DNA of 49,955 nt from Acinetobacter populi (lineage in GTDB: Bacteria; Pseudomonadota; Gammaproteobacteria; Pseudomonadales; Moraxellaceae), in contig NZ_NEXX01000002.1 in assembly GCF_002174125.1 (NCBI RefSeq), positions 596,481-646,435 on the forward strand, given 5' to 3'. The position numbers and the translations under genes were made by a program. This document shows, piece after piece, positions 42,498 through 49,955 of the stretch. Each line of letters opens with the position of its first letter. The first letter of the stretch is position 1. The notes beneath the pieces were generated by a model. That model was not told the origin of the DNA. It worked only from the letters and a program-made list of their open reading frames with translations, and ran no database searches.

Positions 42498-44939
42498 TTA
42501 AAAACTCAACTTCAATGTTGCGCCAACAGTTCTCGGTTGTCCAAGCGTGGCATTCAAAATGCCGCTTGAACCATTATTTACATTGGTCACATAGATTTTA
42601 TCGGTCAGATTTTTTGCCCATAAGGACACATCCAGTTGATTCTCCCCGATATTATAACGTGTCCCAACACTGGCATTAAAAAGACCGTAAGCATCAATAA
42701 TACTTTCCTTGGCATTATCCAGATTGCCATATGACCAATCCCGCCATGAATAACTACCCGCAACATAAGGCTGCCATTTGTTTTTACTTTTTAAATCATA
42801 GCGGAAGTTTACATTGGCTATCCATTCCGGTACACCATAGACCCGTTGTCCAGTTAAGTCCTGATAGGCTACACCAGTCGGAATAGACACCGAAGACGGT
42901 GCAGGCGCACCTTCATATTTGGTGTATTTGGCATCATTCCATGAACCATTCACATTCACTGTTAATCCCGGAATTGGACGAATGGTGGCATCTATTTCTG
43001 CACCGCGGCTTCTGACTTTACCCGCATTATCTAACACGCTGACATAATTGGTTCCGATCTGCTGTGTGCCTGTGGTCTGGTAATCTTTAACATCGACCCA
43101 GAATAGATTGCTATTTAGTTGTAAGCGGTTATTCCACAAGGTTTGTTTTAAACCTATTTCATAGTTATCCGCTATTTCTGGATCAACTTTCAGTGAATCT
43201 GCGCCTGCACTCGGTGCTGTGCCTACGGCTAAATTAAAACCACCAGATTTTTCACCATGCGAATAGGTTGCATAGAATAAATTGTTGGGATTAATTTTAT
43301 AACTCGCGGTCAATAATCCTGAATAACTGGTATCACTCAGGTTCAGTTTGCCTGAATCATAGGCCCCAATCTGATTATTAAGCAACGTCTGATAATCCGT
43401 ATTCACACCCCCTATCGGTGCAAGACGATTGACCCGGGCTTCTTTCTCTTCATAAGTCACCCGACCACCTGCGGTAATATCCAGTTTTGGCGTAGTATGC
43501 CATGTGCCTTGACCAAATGCCGCATAGCTTTTGGTATCGGCATAGCCATAGGTATGGGTTTCCCGATTATTCAAAATATTGGCTGTACCACTCGCAATAT
43601 CAGATCGTGCAGCAGCATTTTGATATAAGATAAACGCATCAGCCTGATTACCATAAATACTATAATTATGGTTTTCTAAATTTTGTTGAAAATAATATAA
43701 ACCTGTGACCCAATCAAAGCGATCACTTTTCGCCGATGATAAACGTAACTCCTGCGAATATTGTTCATCTTCTACTGACACACCATTATTTCTTATCGCA
43801 TCAGCGCTGATATTGTCATTATTTGTCGGGGTAAAGTTCCAGAAACGATAAGCAGTAATCGAAGTTAACTTTTTACCACTATCCAATGTCCAGTTGGCCT
43901 CCACGGAGGTTCCACCTTGATCCACCTGCATACGTTTTGGGGAATCAGAAGAAATTTTTAAATCTTTATACGATAAATTTGCATCTTGTGCACCAGCTTG
44001 CGTTGCGTTATCTAAATAACGATTATAATTTTCGCCATATACAGCATGATTAAAAGTAGGCCCGATGCTATATAATAATGTCGTGCCCTGTTGATCATCT
44101 TCTTCATGATAATCGGCAATCCAGCGCAAGTTAAAGTGATCACTGGGTTGCCATAGAATCTGGCCACGTACCCCTTGACGATCAATATCGTTTAATTTAT
44201 CCGCATTGGGTTGCGCGACATTTTCAATAAACCCATCCTGTACGGTTTTATAAAAAGAAAAACGTCCGGCAACGGTTTCTGTTAAAGCATCCGATAAACT
44301 GCCTTTGGCCTGAAAATAGTTTCTTTCTCCGGCAGAAATTTCCAGCGTGTTGTCCGGATAAAACGTCGGTGCTTTAGAGGTGATATTGAGTAAACCCGCA
44401 GTGGTATTTTTACCAAATAACGTGCCTTGTGGTCCACGTAACAACTCCAGTTGCGCGACATCCAGAATATCAAATACCACCATACCGGGACGGCCCAAAT
44501 ACACATTATCCAGATACACCCCAACACTGGCTTCCAATCCATCACTGGCCGGATTGTTCCCCAGTCCTCGGATGGCAACACTGGATTGGCGTGGATTCTG
44601 AAAAGCCACATTCAAGCTGGGCAGCGCCTGTTGTAAATCCTCTACCCGACTCAGACGTTGCGATTCTAATGTCTGACCACTTAAAATACTGATCGGTGTA
44701 GGTACATCCTGCGCCTTTTCTTCACGACGACGTGTTGTCACTACAATCGTATCCAACTGTTTGACATCGTAGACATCTGCATTTAATTGCTGCACTTCTG
44801 TACCAGCAGGTTGTGGTTCATCAGATGCTTTAGTATTTATCGATAAAGAGAGGGATAAACCCGTCATTATCACGGTAATTGAACGAGCCAACACACTCGA
44901 TCTTAAAAAAAAATTCCCCAAATTGATTTTATCTTTCAT
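42498..44939 (-). CDS. TonB-dependent outer-membrane receptor 3
   Basis: An 813-residue receptor. Signal peptide to about residue 38, TonB box DTIVVTT at 63-69, plug (QDVPTPISILSG, FQNPRQSSVAIRGLG, LELLRGPQGTLFGKNTTAG), barrel ending in LKLSF. Same branch as receptor 1. Its last 90 residues are nearly identical to the partial receptor at the right edge of the window. No Cys, four Met. AGGAG six bases before the start. It follows binding protein 3 on the same strand after 200 bp. Ligand probably a sulfate ester or sulfonate, by context. Confidence 0.93.
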   Translation of the reverse strand: MKDKINLGNFFLRSSVLARSITVIMTGLSLSLSINTKASDEPQPAGTEVQQLNADVYDVKQLDTIVVTTRRREEKAQDVPTPISILSGQTLESQRLSRVEDLQQALPSLNVAFQNPRQSSVAIRGLGNNPASDGLEASVGVYLDNVYLGRPGMVVFDILDVAQLELLRGPQGTLFGKNTTAGLLNITSKAPTFYPDNTLEISAGERNYFQAKGSLSDALTETVAGRFSFYKTVQDGFIENVAQPNADKLNDIDRQGVRGQILWQPSDHFNLRWIADYHEEDDQQGTTLLYSIGPTFNHAVYGENYNRYLDNATQAGAQDANLSYKDLKISSDSPKRMQVDQGGTSVEANWTLDSGKKLTSITAYRFWNFTPTNNDNISADAIRNNGVSVEDEQYSQELRLSSAKSDRFDWVTGLYYFQQNLENHNYSIYGNQADAFILYQNAAARSDIASGTANILNNRETHTYGYADTKSYAAFGQGTWHTTPKLDITAGGRVTYEEKEARVNRLAPIGGVNTDYQTLLNNQIGAYDSGKLNLSDTSYSGLLTASYKINPNNLFYATYSHGEKSGGFNLAVGTAPSAGADSLKVDPEIADNYEIGLKQTLWNNRLQLNSNLFWVDVKDYQTTGTQQIGTNYVSVLDNAGKVRSRGAEIDATIRPIPGLTVNVNGSWNDAKYTKYEGAPAPSSVSIPTGVAYQDLTGQRVYGVPEWIANVNFRYDLKSKNKWQPYVAGSYSWRDWSYGNLDNAKESIIDAYGLFNASVGTRYNIGENQLDVSLWAKNLTDKIYVTNVNNGSSGILNATLGQPRTVGATLKLSF

Positions 44940-44975
44940 AAGTATCTCCTAAATATATAAGATCAAAATATATAA

Positions 44976-45107
44976 AGATAATGAATAAAAATTATCTCTA
45001 TATTTTGAATACATCATAAAAAGGATAAAATACTTAATCTGTCTCTAAAATTGCAGATTTATTCAACAATACGAAATAACATATAATAAATTATGATATT
45101 CATCATA
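44976..45107. promoter_or_regulatory. Inverted repeats upstream of receptor 3
   Basis: In the 200-bp gap between binding protein 3 and receptor 3 there are two perfect inverted repeats: AGATAAT-N8-ATTATCT (44976-44997) and TATGAT-N4-ATCATA (45092-45107). They could be operator sites of the local Crp/Fnr proteins, but the sequence is very AT-rich. Confidence 0.3.
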
Positions 45108-45139
45108 TAAAATAAAACCAATATCACTTTATATAAAAA

Positions 45140-46240
45140 CTATTTATTTTGTGCCACCCATATATTTTGATAGCCTAATTGTTCAAGACCTTTATTTAAA
45201 AAATGGTCATCCACCCATTGATCCACATCAAAACCTGATTTTATTAACTGTACCTGTAATGCTGATTTAATGCCGATTTTAAAATGATTCACATAATAAT
45301 CATCTAGCAAAGGTGAATATACCTCATTTAACGTCATATTTCTAAGACCCAACCGATAAAGTTGTTCAGGGTAATTGGCATTATTTGCTACCAATCGAAT
45401 AACTTCATCTTTATTTTCGGGTAAAGACACATGATAAGATGCTTTAAGAATAGTATTGATGATCCGTTGTACAACTTCGGGATGATGTTGTATAAATTCG
45501 CTACGCCCAATAAATGCTCCCTGTGTTGTTCCCAGTGAACTTTTTGTGTCAGCAGAACTGATCGGGACATCGACCAGACCTTTTTGTTGTAAAGCCAGCA
45601 TCGGCAGTGCCCCCCATGCTGCATCTATTTGCTTAGCCACCATTGCAGCATTCATCGCAGCAAAATCGAGATTAAGAACCCTGAAATCTTTTTCTGTATA
45701 TCCATAATAATCTAGTACTTGATTAAATGAGAGTTGTGCTGCTGTACCATGCCATACGGCTATACGCTTGCCTCGTAGAGAAGCCAAATCCTTATAGCCT
45801 TGATTTGGCTGAACAGCCAAATAGCCATGTCCTTTACGACCAGTTGCCAGCAATAGACGTGTATCTATCTGATTCGCTTTCCCAATAATTGCAGCAAAAT
45901 CACCTAGAAAAGCAAAATCTAATTGCCGATTAACCAATGCTTCATTAATAGCTGGCCCGGCACCTTTAAAAAAATTCCATTCAATTTTAATATTGTCTTT
46001 TTCAAACTCTTTTTCTAATAATTTATTGACATATATATAATCAACTAAAACCGAGCCACTACTTGAATTTTGACCGGAACTCATATCAGGTGTAGCAATT
46101 CTTATCGTTTTAACTTGTTCATTTGTAGATTTTAAAGTTTTAATATTTTCATTATTACTACCTGGCTTAAATAAGAAAAATAATAAGATAATTAAAACAG
46201 GTAGTGCCCAAATATATTTTTTATTTAACAAATTTGACAT
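45140..46240 (-). CDS. Sulfonate/sulfate-ester binding protein 3, probably membrane-anchored
   Basis: A 366-residue paralogue of binding protein 2, with the same uncleaved-looking N-terminus (NKKYIWALPVLIILLFF, then FKPGS). Blocks: IEWNFFKGAGPAINEAL, LDFAFLGDFAAIIGKA, GKRIAVWHGTAAQL, MVAKQIDAAWG. I start at ATG 46240 (MSNLLNKK), which aligns with paralogue 2 and has TGAGG five bases upstream; an in-frame ATG at 46291 would add 17 unaligned residues. No Cys, six Met. Divergent from crp3, followed by receptor 3. Confidence 0.92.
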   Translation of the reverse strand: MSNLLNKKYIWALPVLIILLFFLFKPGSNNENIKTLKSTNEQVKTIRIATPDMSSGQNSSSGSVLVDYIYVNKLLEKEFEKDNIKIEWNFFKGAGPAINEALVNRQLDFAFLGDFAAIIGKANQIDTRLLLATGRKGHGYLAVQPNQGYKDLASLRGKRIAVWHGTAAQLSFNQVLDYYGYTEKDFRVLNLDFAAMNAAMVAKQIDAAWGALPMLALQQKGLVDVPISSADTKSSLGTTQGAFIGRSEFIQHHPEVVQRIINTILKASYHVSLPENKDEVIRLVANNANYPEQLYRLGLRNMTLNEVYSPLLDDYYVNHFKIGIKSALQVQLIKSGFDVDQWVDDHFLNKGLEQLGYQNIWVAQNK

Positions 46241-46357
46241 AAAGACCTCAACTACATTTAGTACTATATTTAACCTATTAAATAAATACAACTTAATTTA
46301 AATTTAAAATATATTTTATAGAATATATTTTTACCTCATACTATAAATATCACAGCA

Positions 46358-46466
46358 TGTATTCTGTCTCAGAACATACACAAAATTTCATAATTTGATA
46401 TATAGTTATCATTTTTTATTATATTTATAAGTTTATTTCCCTTATACACTAGCTCAATATGTGTAT
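46358..46466. promoter_or_regulatory. Inverted repeats in the binding protein 3 / crp3 divergent region
   Basis: Two elements lie in this 264-bp gap: TGTATTCTG-TCT-CAGAACATACA (46358-46380, near-perfect with one inserted base), and ATACAC-N11-GTGTAT (46444-46466), 39 bp before the crp3 start. Both use TGTAT/ATACA ends, like the palindrome before atsK. Confidence 0.4.
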
Positions 46467-46504
46467 GTATTGATCAATGATGTAGGTTTGATTAGTCACG
46501 TTGA

Positions 46505-47344
46505 ATGAACCAAGTATCTTATAGGGAACCTTATTTGCTCAAAATGAATGATCCAAGTTTTATTTTATCATTTTCCAAGCCACTGGATGTTTCTTCTGAA
46601 ACAGAACCTCTTTTTTCTAATTCTGCAAAAAATTATACTTCGACCGACTATAAGCAAATCGCCAAACAAATATTATCTCATCATAAATTCATGGAATTCT
46701 GCACAGAAGATCAAAAAAAGCAGATACTTAAAAATATAAAAATTCAGCAATATTATCCCAATCAAACCATTTCTGGCCAATATGAACAATGTGATTATAT
46801 TCAACTTGTACTTGAAGGAACCATCAAGACATGTACCTATTCTCTTGAAGGTAAACAATTGATTAATCGTTTTATTCCCGTAGGTTTACTGACCAATATT
46901 GTACCGTTGGTTACTCATCAAAAATTCCAGCGACATCAGATCGCGCATGAATTCACAACTATTGCCAAAATTTCTGGACAAGTTTTTTTATCTATACTGA
47001 AAGAAAATGTGCAGCTGCTATATTATATTTTTGAACATGTCTGTAATCGCAGCTTGACACTTTATGATGATCATCTGTATCAAAATACGCAATCTTTACG
47101 TGTCCAACTTGCCCGACAACTCGTTGAGCTGGCATATTTTTTCTCTTTACAGCTTGATGATGGGATTAAACTTCAGATTCGTTTATCTCAGGAAAATTTT
47201 GCGGATCTGCTACAAACAACTCGCCAGCGAATCAATAAAGAATTTTTATGGTTAGAACAAGAAAAGATTGCAGTGGCAAAATATAATCAGATTCATATTC
47301 TGGATTTAGACAGACTAAAAATGTTGATCAATATCAAAGCTTGA
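46505..47344 (+). CDS. Crp/Fnr family regulator 3
   Basis: A 279-residue paralogue of the other two regulators. Beta-roll at about 66-165, dimerisation helix near 168-190, helix-turn-helix at 227-247 (LSQENFADLL, TRQRINKEF). Cys96 and Cys180 align with the pairs in paralogues 1 and 2. The start is uncertain: neither 46505 nor the in-frame ATG at 46544 has a clear ribosome site. Divergent from binding protein 3 and upstream of the arylsulfatase gene, so it may control both sides. Confidence 0.88.
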   Translation: MNQVSYREPYLLKMNDPSFILSFSKPLDVSSETEPLFSNSAKNYTSTDYKQIAKQILSHHKFMEFCTEDQKKQILKNIKIQQYYPNQTISGQYEQCDYIQLVLEGTIKTCTYSLEGKQLINRFIPVGLLTNIVPLVTHQKFQRHQIAHEFTTIAKISGQVFLSILKENVQLLYYIFEHVCNRSLTLYDDHLYQNTQSLRVQLARQLVELAYFFSLQLDDGIKLQIRLSQENFADLLQTTRQRINKEFLWLEQEKIAVAKYNQIHILDLDRLKMLINIKA

Positions 47345-49552
<2,208 letters not shown>

Positions 49553-49562
49553 AAAATTTAAG

Positions 49563-49606
49563 AACCCGACGAACAAAAATTTCAGTAAATAATGTTCGTC
49601 AGGGTT
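49563..49606. terminator. Terminator between atsA and receptor 4
   Basis: AACCC-GACGAAC pairs with GTTCGTC-A-GGGTT (one bulged A) around a 19-base loop, then TTT. It lies between convergent genes. Confidence 0.75.
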
Positions 49607-49636
49607 TTAGTTATAGAATTATTCTATTTATGAATT

Positions 49637-49955
49637 TTAAAAACTCAACTTTAATGTCGCGCCAATCGTTCTTGGCTGTCCTAAAATTGCTCCAGAAGAA
49701 CCATTCATCCAGTTAAATACATTGGTCACATAAGTTTTATCGGTCAGATTTTTTGCCCATAAGGACACATCCAGTTGATTCTCCCCAATATTATAACGCG
49801 TCCCAACACTGGCATTAAAAAGACCGTAAGCATCAATAATACTTTCCTTGGCATTATCCAGATTGCCATATGACCAGTCCCGCCATGAATAACTGCCCGC
49901 CACATAAGGCTGCCATTTGTTTTTGCTCTTTAAATCATAACGGAAGTTTACATTG
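49637..49955 (-). CDS. TonB-dependent outer-membrane receptor 4, C-terminal fragment at the window edge
   Basis: Last 105 codons of a receptor whose rest lies beyond 49955. The barrel strands (SYSWRDWSYGNLDNAKESII, then ENQLDVSLWAKNLTDK) are nearly identical to receptor 3, while the final 35 residues differ by substitutions and indels (NVFNWMNGSSGAILGQP against NVNNGSSGILNATLGQP). Both end in LKLSF. Convergent with atsA, so it has its own promoter further right. Truncated only by the window. Confidence 0.9.
   Translation of the reverse strand, partial: NVNFRYDLKSKNKWQPYVAGSYSWRDWSYGNLDNAKESIIDAYGLFNASVGTRYNIGENQLDVSLWAKNLTDKTYVTNVFNWMNGSSGAILGQPRTIGATLKLSF
49720..49955 (-). repeat. Direct repeat with the 3' end of receptor 3 (42580-42815)
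   Basis: About 235 bp match 42580-42815 in the same orientation with few mismatches, mostly at third codon positions, and the match continues to the window edge. The copies lie 7.1 kb apart. Confidence 0.9.

Noticed and set aside
46241..46291. Longer N-terminus for binding protein 3.
   Set aside because: The paralogue starts at the equivalent of 46240, which has a good ribosome site.

Overview
The window reads as a chromosomal piece of a gammaproteobacterium, most likely Acinetobacter. It is AT-rich and has long convergent and divergent gene blocks. It starts with an Ata-type trimeric autotransporter, then ordinary Acinetobacter-like housekeeping and accessory genes. No tRNA, rRNA, CRISPR array, transposase or phage gene was recognised.

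Left part (1-9.7 kb): the 5' 1714 codons of a trimeric autotransporter adhesin on the minus strand run off the left edge inside a collagen-like Gly-X-Y repeat. Next come a secreted DUF2147 protein, an HSL-family esterase, a DUF2062 membrane protein, and a DctA-type symporter whose upstream leader looks structured.

Middle part (9.8-23.4 kb): a YgiQ radical SAM protein; then a six-gene minus-strand lipid/envelope cluster related to E. coli ynbABCD, with an extra PlsC-type acyltransferase and a small membrane protein inserted. After it come metY, the formaldehyde pair frmR-frmA with a visible operator-like palindrome, a YnfM-like MFS transporter followed by two terminators in tandem, and an RcnB-like periplasmic protein.

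Right part (23.4-50 kb): a large organosulfur-scavenging island. It holds an alkylsulfatase dioxygenase (AtsK), a cytoplasmic arylsulfatase (AtsA), a periplasmic aryl-sulfate sulfotransferase, a sulfur-type flavin monooxygenase, four TonB-dependent receptors (the last one cut by the window edge), three AtsR/SsuA-like binding proteins, and three paralogous Crp/Fnr regulators. One operon encodes a fused two-domain ABC permease, its ATPase, and a private TonB-ExbB-ExbD energiser. The inferred route is: sulfate esters or sulfonates cross the outer membrane through TonB receptors driven by the private TonB complex, are caught by one of three binding proteins, enter through the single shared ABC transporter, and release sulfur through AtsK, AtsA or the monooxygenase. 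Several island proteins contain almost no cysteine or methionine, as expected for genes made under sulfur starvation. The receptor/binding protein/regulator sets look like repeated modules built by duplication. This island is the best candidate for an undescribed system here.
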